From UBA6623 sp965226435 (GTDB taxonomy: Bacteria; Acidobacteriota; Terriglobia; Bryobacterales; UBA6623), in contig CBDDCY010000011.1 in assembly GCA_965226435.1 (NCBI GenBank), forward strand, positions 372,001 to 436,000: a stretch of DNA of 64,000 nucleotides. The letters are read 5' to 3'. The position numbers and the translations under genes are program-made. Shown piece after piece: positions 25,459-35,077 of the stretch. Numbering within the stretch: position 1 is the first letter of the stretch; each line of letters begins with the position of its first letter. Under the pieces are notes generated by a model. That model had not been told where the DNA came from, made no database searches, and saw only the letters and a program-made list of their open reading frames with translations.

Positions 25459-26874
25459 ATGAAATTCGTCGTTGCTATCGTGCTGGTAGCCACCTCGGCT
25501 GTTGTGGCCGACGCGGGTGATTGGTCGATGTTTCGGGGTCCCAACGCCTCGGGAGTGGTCGAGGCGACAGGGCTTCCCGTCGAATTTTCACCCGAGAACA
25601 ATCTCGTCTGGAAAACCCCTTTGCCGCCGGGACACTCTTCGCCCGTCTTCGGCGACCACACGATCTTCCTAACCGGTTGGGAGGGCGACTCGCTGTTTAC
25701 TTTCGCGATCAGTCGCGACGACGGCAAAATCCGCTGGCGCAGGGAACTCAAGCGCGGCCACGACGGGGAATTGCATGACGATAACAGCCCAGCCTCACCC
25801 AGTCCCGTCACCGACGGCCGCAACGTATATGTCATGTTCCAAGACGTCGGCCTGCTTTCCTATGGTCCCGACGGTAACGAGCGTTGGCGCATTCCGCTGG
25901 GGCCGTTCAACAACCCCATGGGGATGGGCACGTCGCCGATCCTGGCCGAGGGAAAGATTATTCAAGTGTGCGATTCCGAATCCGGCTCGTTTATCTTCGC
26001 CGTCGACAAGGACACCGGAAAGATCGTCTGGCGCAAGGAACGTCCTCTGGCCGCGCGCGGGTTTTCGACGCCGCTTCTCTACACGCCCAAAGACGGCGGC
26101 GGGCTGCAAGTGCTGGTCGCCGGCTCGTTTCGGATCGAGGCCTATTCGGTTGCCGACGGGGAAAAAGTCTGGTGGGTACGCGGGCTGACCTGGCAACTCA
26201 AACCCACGCCCGTAATGGATGACGACACGATCTACGTCCAAAATTGGGCCGGCAACGCCGACTTGGGCAAACAAGAGGACGTTCCGGCTTTCGAGGAAAT
26301 TCTCAAGACCCACGACCGAGACGGCGACGGCGGGCTGGCCCCCGATGAGGCCCCCGATCCGAAGATGGCAAAGAGCTGGGAAGGTTTCGATCTCGACCGC
26401 GACGGCGTGATGGGGCCGCGCGACTGGGAGTTCCATCGCATGAAGCGGGCGGCGGTGAATGCCGTGCAGGCCATCCGCCTAGGCGGCCGCGGCGACATGA
26501 CCGAAGGGGCCTTTCGCTGGCGTCACTATAAGACGCTCCCGAACGTCCCGTCGCCGCTGCTTTACCGCGGCATTCTCTACACCATGAAAGAAGGCGGCAT
26601 TCTCACCGCCTACCATGCCGAAACCGGAGAGATCCTCAAACAGGGCCGCTTGAAAGGTGCCCTGGGACGCTATTTTTCAGCGCCTGTCGCCGCCGACGGT
26701 AAGATCTACGTCACCAGTGAAGAGGGCAAACTGACCGTGCTGCGGGCCGGGGCCGATTGGGAAGTGCTGGCGACGAATGACATGGGCGACCCGTGCTACG
26801 CCACGCCCGCGATTGTCGATGGCAAGATTTACGTGCGCAGCACGACCGGGCTTTATTGCTTTGCGAAGCAGTAG
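25459..26874 (+). CDS. Exported PQQ-type beta-propeller protein with EF-hands
   Basis: 471 residues with an N-terminal signal peptide ('MKFVVAIVLVATSAVVADA') and repeated propeller blades such as 'DGKIRWRRELK', 'TGKIVWRKERP' and 'DGKIYVTSEEGKLTV', the BamB/PQQ dehydrogenase blade type. Between blades, residues about 290-330 contain two EF-hand calcium loops, 'DRDGDGGLAPDE' and 'DLDRDGVMGPRD'. GGAGAGG precedes the ATG. The first 32 codons of a longer open frame were discarded. No PQQ-ligating residues can be claimed; a structural or binding role is as likely as an enzyme. Confidence 0.83.
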   Translation: MKFVVAIVLVATSAVVADAGDWSMFRGPNASGVVEATGLPVEFSPENNLVWKTPLPPGHSSPVFGDHTIFLTGWEGDSLFTFAISRDDGKIRWRRELKRGHDGELHDDNSPASPSPVTDGRNVYVMFQDVGLLSYGPDGNERWRIPLGPFNNPMGMGTSPILAEGKIIQVCDSESGSFIFAVDKDTGKIVWRKERPLAARGFSTPLLYTPKDGGGLQVLVAGSFRIEAYSVADGEKVWWVRGLTWQLKPTPVMDDDTIYVQNWAGNADLGKQEDVPAFEEILKTHDRDGDGGLAPDEAPDPKMAKSWEGFDLDRDGVMGPRDWEFHRMKRAAVNAVQAIRLGGRGDMTEGAFRWRHYKTLPNVPSPLLYRGILYTMKEGGILTAYHAETGEILKQGRLKGALGRYFSAPVAADGKIYVTSEEGKLTVLRAGADWEVLATNDMGDPCYATPAIVDGKIYVRSTTGLYCFAKQ

Positions 26875-27010
26875 GTGAGACGCCCAAATTGAATGGGCAG
26901 ACCGAGGACCCGCGCCGGGGTCGGGTCTTGCGCGCTCCCTGAGCCGCGGTGGGCTTGGCCCGTCGCTTGCGCTCGGGGCTCTGATTCTACGTTTGGGCTG
27001 CGCGGGGCTT

Positions 27011-28366
27011 CTACACCACTCCCAGGGCCAGCATGGCGTCGGCGACTTTGCGGAACCCGCCGATGTTGGCTCCTCGGACGTAGTTGACGTTGCCGTCTTG
27101 GATCCCATAGCGAACGCAGGTTGAGTGGATCTGTTTCATGACTTCCTGCAGGCGTCGATCGACCTCGCCGCGTGTCCAGGTAAGGTATTGGGCGTTTTGT
27201 GTCCGCTCGAAACCGGACACGGCGACGCCTCCGGCGTTGGCGGCTTTACCTGGGGCGAAGAGCACTCCCGCTTGTCGAAAGATTTCGACGGCCTTGGGGC
27301 CGGTTGGCATATTGGCGCCCTCGACTACAGCCTTGACGCCGTTTTCAACGAGTTGCCGCGCGGCGTCGGCTTGGATTTCGTTTTGCGTGGCACAGGGCAT
27401 GGCGACGTCGGCGGCAATGCCCCAGGGTTTGTCGCCGGCATGATAGGCGACGCCGAATTTCTCGGCGTATTCCTGAATGCGGCCGCGACGCTTAGTCTTG
27501 AGATCGATCACCCAGCGAAGCTTTTCTTGGTCGAGTCCGTCAGGGTCATGAATGAACCCGGCGGAGTCGGACATCGTGACGACTTTGCCGCCCAGCTCGA
27601 TTAGTTTTTCGGCGGCGTATTGCGCCACGTTACCGGACCCAGAAACCAGACAGGTCTTCCCTTCTACGCTCTCTTGGCGTCGGCGCAGCATCTCGCGGAG
27701 GAAATAGACCGCCCCGTACCCGGTGGCTTCGGTGCGGATCAAGCTGCCGCCGAAGGTCGGGCCCTTGCCGGTCATCGCTCCGGTGACTTCGTTGCTCAGG
27801 CGCTTATATTGGCCGAACAGGTAGCCGATCTCGCGCGTGCCGACGCCGATGTCGCCCGCGGGGATGTCCCGGTTCTCTCCAATGTATTTCCACAGCTCGG
27901 TCATAAGCGATTGGCAGAAGCGCATGACCTCGCTCTCGGACTTGCCCTTGGGATTGAAGTTCGCACCGCCCTTGGCCCCGCCCATCGGCAGCGTCGTCAA
28001 GCTGTTCTTGAACGTTTGCTCGAAGCCGAGAAACTTCATCACGCTGACGGTGACCGACGGATGGAAACGCAGCCCGCCCTTATAGGGGCCGATGGCGTTG
28101 TTGAACTGCACCCGAAAGCCGCGGTTGACGCGCACGTTGCCGGCTTCGTCCTTCCAGGTGACGCGGAAGGTGATGATGCGGTCGGGTTCGGTGAGCCGTT
28201 CGAGGATTTGCTGCTCTCGATAAACGGGGTGTTCGCGGGTATAGGGGAGAATGTCTTCGGCGACTTCGTGAACGGCTTGGTGAAATTCATTTTCGCCGGG
28301 ATTGCGGCGAACCAACCCGTTCATGAACTGGTCGAGTTCCGAGGAGTGCTCGGGTGTTTTGGTCAT
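27011..28366 (-). CDS. gdhA: Glutamate dehydrogenase (NADP-type)
   Basis: Interconverts glutamate and 2-oxoglutarate plus ammonia. 451 residues, the hexameric bacterial size. Substrate-site motifs 'YKGGLRFHPSV' and 'LPMGGAKGG' with the catalytic lysines, and the nucleotide fold 'VSGSGNVAQYAAEKLIELGGKV' (family Rossmann segment), are intact. The C-terminus 'YVRGANIGGFRKVADAMLALGVV' is typical of NADP-dependent enzymes. It converges with the PQQ propeller gene. Confidence 0.95.
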   Translation of the reverse strand: MTKTPEHSSELDQFMNGLVRRNPGENEFHQAVHEVAEDILPYTREHPVYREQQILERLTEPDRIITFRVTWKDEAGNVRVNRGFRVQFNNAIGPYKGGLRFHPSVTVSVMKFLGFEQTFKNSLTTLPMGGAKGGANFNPKGKSESEVMRFCQSLMTELWKYIGENRDIPAGDIGVGTREIGYLFGQYKRLSNEVTGAMTGKGPTFGGSLIRTEATGYGAVYFLREMLRRRQESVEGKTCLVSGSGNVAQYAAEKLIELGGKVVTMSDSAGFIHDPDGLDQEKLRWVIDLKTKRRGRIQEYAEKFGVAYHAGDKPWGIAADVAMPCATQNEIQADAARQLVENGVKAVVEGANMPTGPKAVEIFRQAGVLFAPGKAANAGGVAVSGFERTQNAQYLTWTRGEVDRRLQEVMKQIHSTCVRYGIQDGNVNYVRGANIGGFRKVADAMLALGVV

Positions 28367-28513
28367 GGGAACAAGCCTCTCGGGCGCGGTCTGGGTGCTG
28401 ATTCAGTATGCCTGAAAACTTGCTCCTCGAACCGGTCCACCCGAGGCAGCGCAGCCGGCGGACCGGGGATGTCGATTGGGGAGACGTCAGACCGCGGGGC
28501 GATCGGCGGGCCG

Positions 28514-28900
28514 CTACTCCGCGGAGGTCGCGTCGTCAGTGTTCTCGGCGGCGTCATCTTCCGGGGCCGGAGGGATTTCGACGTCTACGCCTTCCTCGCC
28601 GGAATCCGTACTCTCTTCGGTGGCGGAACCCACGCCGGTGCGTTCGATCACCGACTCGCCGACGCCTTGACTACGGCTCTTGACGATGCCCAGTGAAATC
28701 GACGTCAACATGAAAAGGATCGCCGCAATCGTCGTTGCTTTCGAAAGCACCGTGGCGGCGCCGCGAGGCCCGAAAGCGGTCTGCGACCCCATGCCACCGA
28801 ACGCGCCGGCGAGATCCGCGGCTTTACCGCTTTGCAGCAGCACGACAATGATCAAGAAAAACGCAACGACGACATGAAGGATGGTCAGAAAGATTGCCAT
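28514..28900 (-). CDS. secG: Preprotein translocase subunit SecG
   Basis: Membrane subunit of SecYEG. From ATG 28900 the 128-residue protein has two membrane helices flanking the conserved 'LLQSGKAADLAGAFGGMGSQTAFG' loop (key residues QSGK and FGP.GA). The C-terminal 50 residues are acidic and rich in Ser, Thr and Glu. A longer frame to 28963 overlaps tpiA and is not needed. tpiA-secG order on one strand is common in bacteria. Confidence 0.93.
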   Translation of the reverse strand: MAIFLTILHVVVAFFLIIVVLLQSGKAADLAGAFGGMGSQTAFGPRGAATVLSKATTIAAILFMLTSISLGIVKSRSQGVGESVIERTGVGSATEESTDSGEEGVDVEIPPAPEDDAAENTDDATSAE

Positions 28901-28934
28901 GCGGAACTCCGTTTCGGCGGGGCGTGCGGCTGAA

Positions 28935-29711
28935 TCAATTTCCCTGATTCGGATAATCAACAATCCCGGCCATCGATTCCGGCTCGAGACTGGCGCCGCC
29001 CACCAACGCGCCGTCGATATCCGCCTTCGCCATCAAACCCGCGACATTGCCGGGTTTGACGCTTCCCCCGTAAAGAATGCGCAGCGCCGCCGCCTGATTC
29101 TCTCCAAATTGCTCCGCCGCGCGGACTCGCAAAATCCCATGGGCTTCGGCGGCGATCTCGGGGGTGGCGGTGCGGCCGGTTCCAATGGCCCAAACCGGCT
29201 CGTACGCTACTATTATACGCGAGAATTGATCGGCGGTCAAAGAACCCAGCCCGCCGTCAAACTGTGTTTTCAGCACCGTTCCGGTCTCTTTCGCTTCCCG
29301 TTGCTCAAGCCTTTCCCCGACGCAAACGATCGGCGTCAGCCCATGCTCCAGCGCGGCAATGGTACGTTCGCATACCGTCGCGTCGGTCTCGCCGAAATAC
29401 TCTCGACGCTCACTGTGGCCGATGATGGCGTGGCTGCAACCGGCCTCGCGAAGCATCGCGCCGCTGATTTCGCCGGTGAAAGCGCCTTCCGATTTCCAAT
29501 GGACATTTTGAGCCGCGATCCGAATGGAACCGCCCGCCGTCGCCTCGATCGCGGCGCTCAAAGACAGAAACGGCGGCGCGATGACGATTTCACAATGTTC
29601 GACTCCCTCCACCAGGGGCCGAAAGGCTTCGAAGAACAGCCGTGTCTCCTCGGCCGTTTTGAACATCTTCCAATTGCCCACCATGACGGGCTTGCGCTGC
29701 GAATCGGACAC
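28935..29711 (-). CDS. tpiA: Triosephosphate isomerase
   Basis: Glycolytic interconversion of dihydroxyacetone phosphate and glyceraldehyde 3-phosphate. Catalytic Lys in 'VGNWKMF' (about residue 15), His in 'AIIGHSERREYFGE' and Glu in 'AYEPVWAIGTG' are present, with the phosphate loop 'ILYGGSVKP'. GTG 29711 is chosen (258 residues) because AGGGAG lies nine bases upstream; ATG 29741 adds ten unusual residues. secG follows 34 bases downstream. Confidence 0.94.
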   Translation of the reverse strand: MSDSQRKPVMVGNWKMFKTAEETRLFFEAFRPLVEGVEHCEIVIAPPFLSLSAAIEATAGGSIRIAAQNVHWKSEGAFTGEISGAMLREAGCSHAIIGHSERREYFGETDATVCERTIAALEHGLTPIVCVGERLEQREAKETGTVLKTQFDGGLGSLTADQFSRIIVAYEPVWAIGTGRTATPEIAAEAHGILRVRAAEQFGENQAAALRILYGGSVKPGNVAGLMAKADIDGALVGGASLEPESMAGIVDYPNQGN

Positions 29712-29897
29712 GAATGAAATCTCCCTGAATGTGGTTGACAATCAGCCCCGCCGGCGACGCTTAGCGCCGGAAACTCCCACCGCCGTGACGCGTTCAGGGG
29801 TGGAACACGATCGAGGCTGACGGCGACCTATCAATGTAGCACCGGAGACGCGCGAGTCACGGTACGTGAAGTCGCCGACCGTAACCGCGAACCTCGA

Positions 29898-29998
29898 GAG
29901 CCGCGAAGCGGCGGCGGGAATATAGCCCGGGCTGGAGCCAATGGCGGAACCCCGGGTACGGAATCAAGTCAGTTTGAGCCCTGAAAGGGCGGCGGGAA
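29898..29998 (+). repeat. Element A copy 5
   Basis: Three hairpins; hairpin 2 reads CCCGGGCT/ACCCCGGG, keeping the pairing in the central three base pairs by compensatory change. A tail with TTCATGGAAAC near 30075-30085 recurs at about 61205. It lies in the 410-base gap between tpiA and the CitE-like gene, where nothing else was recognised. Confidence 0.9.
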
Positions 29999-30121
29999 AG
30001 CGGTCCCTCAACCCCACCTGACCGGTTGGCCGCGTACGCCTGTCACATGGCGGTATTATGAATCGCCGCTCGTTCATGGAAACAAGCCTGTCTCGATTCC
30101 GCCGGCACCGGACTATCTGGT

Positions 30122-30997
30122 TTACCCGGGCTCGGGATCCGCGTGCTCGGCCTGGGCGAGCGTTCGTCGGGCGCGCTTGAGGATCGGCTCGTCGACCATC
30201 CGCCCGTTGACCCCGATCACGCCGCGCCCTTCCCGCTCAAAGATTCCGAGCAAGTCTTTCGCCGCGGCAATTTCCTCCGGGCTGGGGTCGAACGCCTGGT
30301 GCACGATCGGGATTTGCGCGGGGTGGATCGCCAGTTGACCGCTGAAACCGAGATTGCGGGCACGTTCGGCCGCCGCCTTCACTTTGTCGAGATCGCGGAA
30401 GTCCATCGAAGGCGAGTCGTAGACTTCGCAATCCGCCGCGCGGGCCGCCGTGACGACGGCCGATCGGGCATAGAGCAGTTCGGCGTCTTCGGGGCCGCGT
30501 CGAATCCCGATTTCGGCCGAAAAATCTTCCGCTCCGAAGGCGGCCGCGACAACGCGATCTGACGCCGCGACGATACTCGCCGCGTTGACGACCCCTCGCG
30601 CCGACTCGATCACGGCACAGAGCCCGAGCCCTCCCGACGGGTCGATTTGCTCGAGGAAGGCCGCGGCCTCGCGAACGTCCTCGGCGGAAGCGCACTTGGA
30701 GATCATCACGCCGTCCGGCAGCGTGTCCGGCCCCAAACCGGACAAAGCCTCGCAATCGGCCCGAAAGTCTTCCGAGCCAACCGGGTTGACGCGAACGATG
30801 ACAGCCTGTTCGCTCGGGCCTCGCCGCCGCAACGAAGCCGCGGTGGTCTCACGCGCGGCGGTTTTGTGGGCCGGCAGCACGGCGTCTTCCCAATCAATCA
30901 CGATAGCGTCGGCGGGCAAGCCCGCGGCTTTCTCCAGCTTGGCTTCGCTGTCACCGGGGACAAAGAGCAAGCAACGATAGATCCGGGTTTGCATCAA
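30122..30997 (-). CDS. CitE-like lyase (HpcH/HpaI aldolase family)
   Basis: 291-residue TIM-barrel protein of the citrate lyase beta/malyl-CoA lyase group. 'RCLLFVPGDSEAKLEKA' starts the barrel. 'IVIDWEDAVLPAHK' carries the acidic residues at the first Mg site, and 'ALCAVIESARGVVN' with Glu and 'AAAFGAEDFSAEIG' with Asp complete it; 'GFSGQLAIHPAQI' is the CoA-end motif. No other citrate lyase subunits are nearby, so a malyl-CoA or citramalyl-CoA type lyase is more likely. The second Met is an alternative start. Confidence 0.85.
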   Translation of the reverse strand: MMQTRIYRCLLFVPGDSEAKLEKAAGLPADAIVIDWEDAVLPAHKTAARETTAASLRRRGPSEQAVIVRVNPVGSEDFRADCEALSGLGPDTLPDGVMISKCASAEDVREAAAFLEQIDPSGGLGLCAVIESARGVVNAASIVAASDRVVAAAFGAEDFSAEIGIRRGPEDAELLYARSAVVTAARAADCEVYDSPSMDFRDLDKVKAAAERARNLGFSGQLAIHPAQIPIVHQAFDPSPEEIAAAKDLLGIFEREGRGVIGVNGRMVDEPILKRARRTLAQAEHADPEPG

Positions 30998-31129
30998 TTC
31001 CCGTGGTCGAGAGTCGGCGTGGCGGGGACCCTTGGTCTCGTCCGACCAACCCCTTCAGTATCGCGATTACGCGTTGTGCGTCGCCGGAAAACGCGGCCCA
31101 AGATCCTCTACAAGAGCTATCATGGACAC

Positions 31130-31648
31130 ATGGCGACCGAGACGCTGATATCCGTCGAGGAATATCTGGGGACGAGCTACCGTCCCGATTGCGAATATGT
31201 CGACGGCTACGTCTTGGAGCGCAACTTGGGTGAACGCGATCACAGTAGTGTTCAGATGGCGATTAGCGGATACCTATATGCGCGGCGTCACCAACTTGGC
31301 ATTCGCGTTTTTCCCGAGCAACGCGTGCAGGTGAAACCTGCCCGCTTCCGAGTGCCCGACATCTGCGTCCTGACCGGGCCGAGACCGCAAGAGCAGATCT
31401 TCACGGCGCCGCCCTTCCTGTGCATCGAGATTCTGTCCAAGGATGATCGGTTGCCCGCCTTACAAGAACGTGTCGACGACTACCTCGCGTTCGGCGTGGC
31501 CTATGTTTGGGTCGTCGATCCGCGCAAACGGCGGGCTTGGATTTACACGGCGACCGGCGTATCAGAGCCGAAAGACCGTGTGCTCCGCACAGCGTCACCG
31601 GAAATCGTCGTCCCCCTGGAAGAGATCTTCGCCGAATTACAGGCGTAG
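31130..31648 (+). CDS. Uma2 family (DUF820) putative nuclease-fold protein
   Basis: 172 residues. 'ISVEEYLGTSYRPDCEYVDGYVLER' at the N-terminus (key E, E, D), then 'VPDICVLT', 'CIEILSKDD' and 'FGVAYVWVVDP' are the core of the Uma2/DUF820 family, which has a PD-(D/E)xK nuclease fold. Members are abundant in cyanobacteria and in bacteria with large genomes, and their role is unknown. ATG 31130 was chosen; the same frame is open far upstream but that sequence is antisense to the CitE-like gene. Confidence 0.8.
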   Translation: MATETLISVEEYLGTSYRPDCEYVDGYVLERNLGERDHSSVQMAISGYLYARRHQLGIRVFPEQRVQVKPARFRVPDICVLTGPRPQEQIFTAPPFLCIEILSKDDRLPALQERVDDYLAFGVAYVWVVDPRKRRAWIYTATGVSEPKDRVLRTASPEIVVPLEEIFAELQA

Positions 31649-31695
31649 AAAGCGCCCCGCGGCGATTCACGAGGCTCGTCGCCGCCCCACTCGCT

Positions 31696-32799
31696 CTACG
31701 CGTCCACCGGCCGCGGGCTCTCCACCCCGAAACGGCGGCCGATCTCGTCGAGCTCCCGGCAAGTAGTCTCGGGCAGCGCAATGCCGTCTCGGGTGCGCTG
31801 TTGCCGGGTGCGAACCTCAAACTCCCCGGGGACCAGAATCTCCTCGACACCCTCGGCTTTCGGACTCGCCTTCATCTCCTCGACTGTCGCGGCAACTTGC
31901 TGTTGGTAATGTTCCGCGTCACCGAAAACAGCCGGTTCGACGACCAGCAGAAAAACGCCGCCCATCCGCCCGCGAGGCTCGGCCTTGGGATCGTGAGTGG
32001 GGGCCCCGATCATCGACGGCTCCGGGTCGTCGATCATCGCCAGCCCGCCCAGTAGAACCGCCGCCAACGCCATGGCGTAACCCTTGTGCCCCGCGACGCG
32101 CCCGCCCAACGGCTGGATCGTCCCGCCGGCGAAATAGTCGCCCGGGTCGGTGGTCGGGTTGCCGTCGCGATCGGTGATGCAATCAGGGGGCAGGTCAACT
32201 CCCTTGTCGTGGGCGACCTTGACTTTCCCTTGGGCCACGGTCGTCATGGCGGCGTCAAACAGAAACGGTGTATGGCCCGCGATCGGGACTCCGATCGCGA
32301 CCGGGCTCGGCGTAATGAAGCGCTCGGTTCCACCCCACGGAGCCATGGCGCCCACCGTATGGCCCGCGGCCCCGGCGATGACGAGCGCGATCAGGCCTTG
32401 TTCGGCCGCCACTTCGGGGTACTCGCCGACGCGTCCGATGTGCATCGAGTGACGAATCGTCGCCACCGCGATACCGTTTTCCCGCGCGTGCTCCATGGCC
32501 CAGTCAAGGGCGAATCGGGTGGAAAAGTGCCCCATGCCGCGTTTGGCGTCGACCAGCGCCGTGCTGCCGGCTTCCCGCAAAACTTCGGGCCGAGTCGTGG
32601 GATGGAGGTCCCCGGCATCCATTTGCTTGACGTATTGGGCAACGCGCATGACGCCGTGCGAGTCGTGCCCGGAAAGATTCGCCCGGATCAGATGCCGCGC
32701 GACCTCACGCGAAATATCGTCGTCGGCGCCGAGCGCGAGGAAGACCTGGTGGACATAGGGTTCAAGAGATTCGGGTGCGAAATACGTGAGGGTTGACAT
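31696..32799 (-). CDS. Ldh2-type malate/L-lactate/ureidoglycolate dehydrogenase family oxidoreductase
   Basis: NAD(P)-dependent oxidoreductase of the YlbC/MDH family, which lacks a classical Rossmann fold. 'RANLSGHDSHGVMRVAQYV' holds the catalytic His near residue 48. 'MGHFSTRFALDWAMEHA', 'RHSMHIGRVGEYPE' and 'GGRVAGHKGYAMAL' are all typical. Length 367 fits the family. The substrate (malate, lactate, ureidoglycolate or a sulfolactate-like acid) is not decided by sequence. Neighbouring dehydratase and lyase genes suggest hydroxyacid catabolism. Confidence 0.85.
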   Translation of the reverse strand: MSTLTYFAPESLEPYVHQVFLALGADDDISREVARHLIRANLSGHDSHGVMRVAQYVKQMDAGDLHPTTRPEVLREAGSTALVDAKRGMGHFSTRFALDWAMEHARENGIAVATIRHSMHIGRVGEYPEVAAEQGLIALVIAGAAGHTVGAMAPWGGTERFITPSPVAIGVPIAGHTPFLFDAAMTTVAQGKVKVAHDKGVDLPPDCITDRDGNPTTDPGDYFAGGTIQPLGGRVAGHKGYAMALAAVLLGGLAMIDDPEPSMIGAPTHDPKAEPRGRMGGVFLLVVEPAVFGDAEHYQQQVAATVEEMKASPKAEGVEEILVPGEFEVRTRQQRTRDGIALPETTCRELDEIGRRFGVESPRPVDA

Positions 32800-32879
32800 G
32801 GATTCCTTTAGGATGGGGGACGGGCGGCGTGCGCGTCCAGGAGTATCAGAGGAGAGGCAATTCCACCTGCCGTTAGATC

Positions 32880-33584
32880 ATGAGCAAGAGTGTGAAACCG
32901 ACTATTGACGATATCATCCGGCAATCGGCGAAATATTCACCGTACGCTCTACCACCCACAGTACTGCGCGAACTCGCAAGAATCCTGGGCACGATGAACA
33001 AGCCCGAAACGGCCGAAACCGGTTGCGGGGCGAGTACTTTGGTCTTTTCCCAATTCAGCAGGCGACATACCGTCTTCGCCTTTGACGAGTTCAATGTGTT
33101 CGGAAGGGTAAACGCCTCGAAGCTGCGAGGCAAAGCCGACCTCGAGTTTGTGGAAGGTCCCACGCAGCAAACGTTGCCTCGACGACGATTCGCGTGCCGG
33201 CTTGACGCCGTCCTTTTGGATGGTCCTCACGCGTTTCCTTTTCCGGCACTCGAGTACTTCCATTTCTTGCCGTACCTGCGTCCCGGTGGTGTGTTGGTAA
33301 TTGATGATCTACAGATCCGCGGCGTGCATGACCTTTACAGGTTCTTGCGGCACGATGCGATGTTCGAGGTGGCGACCGTCATTTTTCGTACCGCGTTTCT
33401 CAGGCGAACGGACGCGCCGACCTTCCCCGGAGATGCTGACGGGTGGGAACACCAAGGCTACAATGCGCGCCCGCTGCTGAGATTCACCTGGCGGGAACGG
33501 CTCCGCAATCGGTTTCCGGAACCGGCTCGCAGAAACGGCCGCAGGCTCCTAAACAAATTCATTCCGGAGGGGCGAGATCGTTAG
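32880..33584 (+). CDS. Class I SAM-dependent methyltransferase-like protein
   Basis: 234 residues. 'AETGCGASTLVFSQF' (motif I), 'HTVFAFDE' (end of strand 2) and 'LDAVLLDGPHAFPFPALEYFHF' (motif IV with following aromatic residues) match the Methyltransf_24 type. 'LRPGGVLVIDDLQIRGVHDL' follows. The C-terminal 60 residues are basic and unlike the rest. Many such genes sit in polysaccharide loci, but no glycan genes are near, so the substrate is unknown. Base composition is a little lower in GC than its neighbours. Confidence 0.75.
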   Translation: MSKSVKPTIDDIIRQSAKYSPYALPPTVLRELARILGTMNKPETAETGCGASTLVFSQFSRRHTVFAFDEFNVFGRVNASKLRGKADLEFVEGPTQQTLPRRRFACRLDAVLLDGPHAFPFPALEYFHFLPYLRPGGVLVIDDLQIRGVHDLYRFLRHDAMFEVATVIFRTAFLRRTDAPTFPGDADGWEHQGYNARPLLRFTWRERLRNRFPEPARRNGRRLLNKFIPEGRDR

Positions 33585-33732
33585 CACAGTCCCGAGCAAG
33601 TGAGTTGCCTGGCAGGCCGCCGGGCCGTCGGCCTTGAAACCCTTGCGCGATCAAGCCCATAATTCGTAGACGTTGCGGCCAACCGGAGCGTGGACGGCTT
33701 CGGAAATCCGCCTTCCCCCAAGGAGAAACATC

Positions 33733-34887
33733 TTGAAAATCACCGACGTGAAAATCTTCGAAACCGAGGGCGAACACGGCAATTGGCTCTTCGTTAAGCT
33801 CTACACCAATACCGGCGTGACCGGCGTCGGCGAAGCCAGCATAGAGCGCCACCACAAAGAGGTCGTCACGGCGCTCGAGGCGATGAAGGATTTCCTCGTC
33901 GGCAAAGACCCGTTTCAAATCGAATACATTTGGAATTCGCTCTACAAGCAGACCTTCTGGTACGGGCAACTGATCACGCTGTGCGCCCTCAGCGGCGTCG
34001 AGCAGGCCCTATGGGACATCAAGGGCAAGGAACTCGGCGTCCCGGTCTACGAACTGCTGGGGGGGAAGTTGCGCGGCAGCGTCCGCGCCTACGCCAACGC
34101 CTGGGCTTTCCAACAAACCGTGACCGAGCACAGCAGCGACGATACGCCCGAGACAATCGCGAAAGCCGCCGAGGCGATGGTCGCCGCCGGTTTCACGGGA
34201 ATGAAGTGGGACCCGTTTCGCTTCGGGGGCCAAGTAATTTCCAAGGAAGAAGAAAAGTTCGCGATCGCGAGCGTCAAGGCCGTCCGTGAGGCCGTAGGGC
34301 CGGATGTCGACTTGATGATCGAATGCCACGGCCGTTTCAACATGTGGAGCGCGATTCGCATGGCGCAAAAGCTCGAGCCCTTCGATCCGTTTTTCTACGA
34401 AGAGCCGATCCCGCCCGACAACGTCGACGCCATGGCCGAAGTGCAACGATCGATCAACCTCCCTGTCGCCACCGGCGAAAGGCTCTACACGCGCTGGGAA
34501 TTCCGGCCCTTGCTCGAAAAGCAAGCCGCGCGCATCATTCAGCCCGACATCTGCCACGCCGGCGGCATCTTGGAGTTGAAGAAGATCGCCGCGATGGCCG
34601 AAGCCTACTACGTTTCCGTCCAACCGCATAACTCGAACGGCCCGATCGGCACGATCGCGAGCTTGCACGTTGACGCCTCGATTCCCAACTTCATTGTTCA
34701 GGAATTCTTCTACCCCTATCTCGATCACTACAACGAGATTCTCACCGAGCCCATCGAATACGCCGACGGCTACTTGAAGATCCCCGATCGACCGGGGCTG
34801 GGAACCGACATCAACGAAGAGGCAATCCTGAAACGCCCGCCCATCGACACGCCCCACGAGGCTTCCTGGATCGGGTCGTATTGGTAG
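33733..34887 (+). CDS. Mandelate racemase/enolase superfamily dehydratase (galactonate dehydratase-like)
   Basis: 384 residues from TTG 33733, which has AAGGAG seven bases upstream; no ATG is near. Acid-sugar dehydratase features: 'VDLMIECHGRFN' with the first ligand and general acid region, 'FFYEEPIPPDN' with the second Glu, 'ATGERLYTRWEF' with the third, and 'VQPHNSNGPIG' with the catalytic His. This pattern fits D-galactonate dehydratase-like enzymes. The actual sugar acid needs a structural comparison. The CitE-like and Ldh2-type genes nearby fit a sugar-acid pathway. Confidence 0.85.
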   Translation: MKITDVKIFETEGEHGNWLFVKLYTNTGVTGVGEASIERHHKEVVTALEAMKDFLVGKDPFQIEYIWNSLYKQTFWYGQLITLCALSGVEQALWDIKGKELGVPVYELLGGKLRGSVRAYANAWAFQQTVTEHSSDDTPETIAKAAEAMVAAGFTGMKWDPFRFGGQVISKEEEKFAIASVKAVREAVGPDVDLMIECHGRFNMWSAIRMAQKLEPFDPFFYEEPIPPDNVDAMAEVQRSINLPVATGERLYTRWEFRPLLEKQAARIIQPDICHAGGILELKKIAAMAEAYYVSVQPHNSNGPIGTIASLHVDASIPNFIVQEFFYPYLDHYNEILTEPIEYADGYLKIPDRPGLGTDINEEAILKRPPIDTPHEASWIGSYW

Positions 34888-34920
34888 CGGGCCGAGCACA
34901 AAGACGGGGCCGGGCACAGT

Positions 34921-34942
34921 GGGCAGGTCTCCAGGCCTGCCC
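34921..34942 (+). repeat. Short palindromic repeat E, copy 1
   Basis: A 22-base sequence beginning GGGCAGGTCTCC and ending GGCCTGCCC forms a hairpin. An identical copy occurs at 50843-50864, both times preceded by CAGTG and in the same orientation. Interspersed REP-like repeat. Confidence 0.6.
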
Positions 34943-35077
34943 ACGCACCGCTGTCGATGGTTCGGACAGGCCGGGCGGCCCGCACCACTCATCCCTCCGT
35001 TCCTTGCGCGACGCTCTTCCTGTGGCATCATCACTGATATAGGTCCCCCCGCCCGCGCACCCGACCTAGTCGTCGAG

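Noticed and set aside
26875..27010. Hairpins between the convergent propeller and gdhA genes as terminators
   Set aside because: Several GC-rich inverted repeats occur, but none has a T-run or clear placement for either gene.
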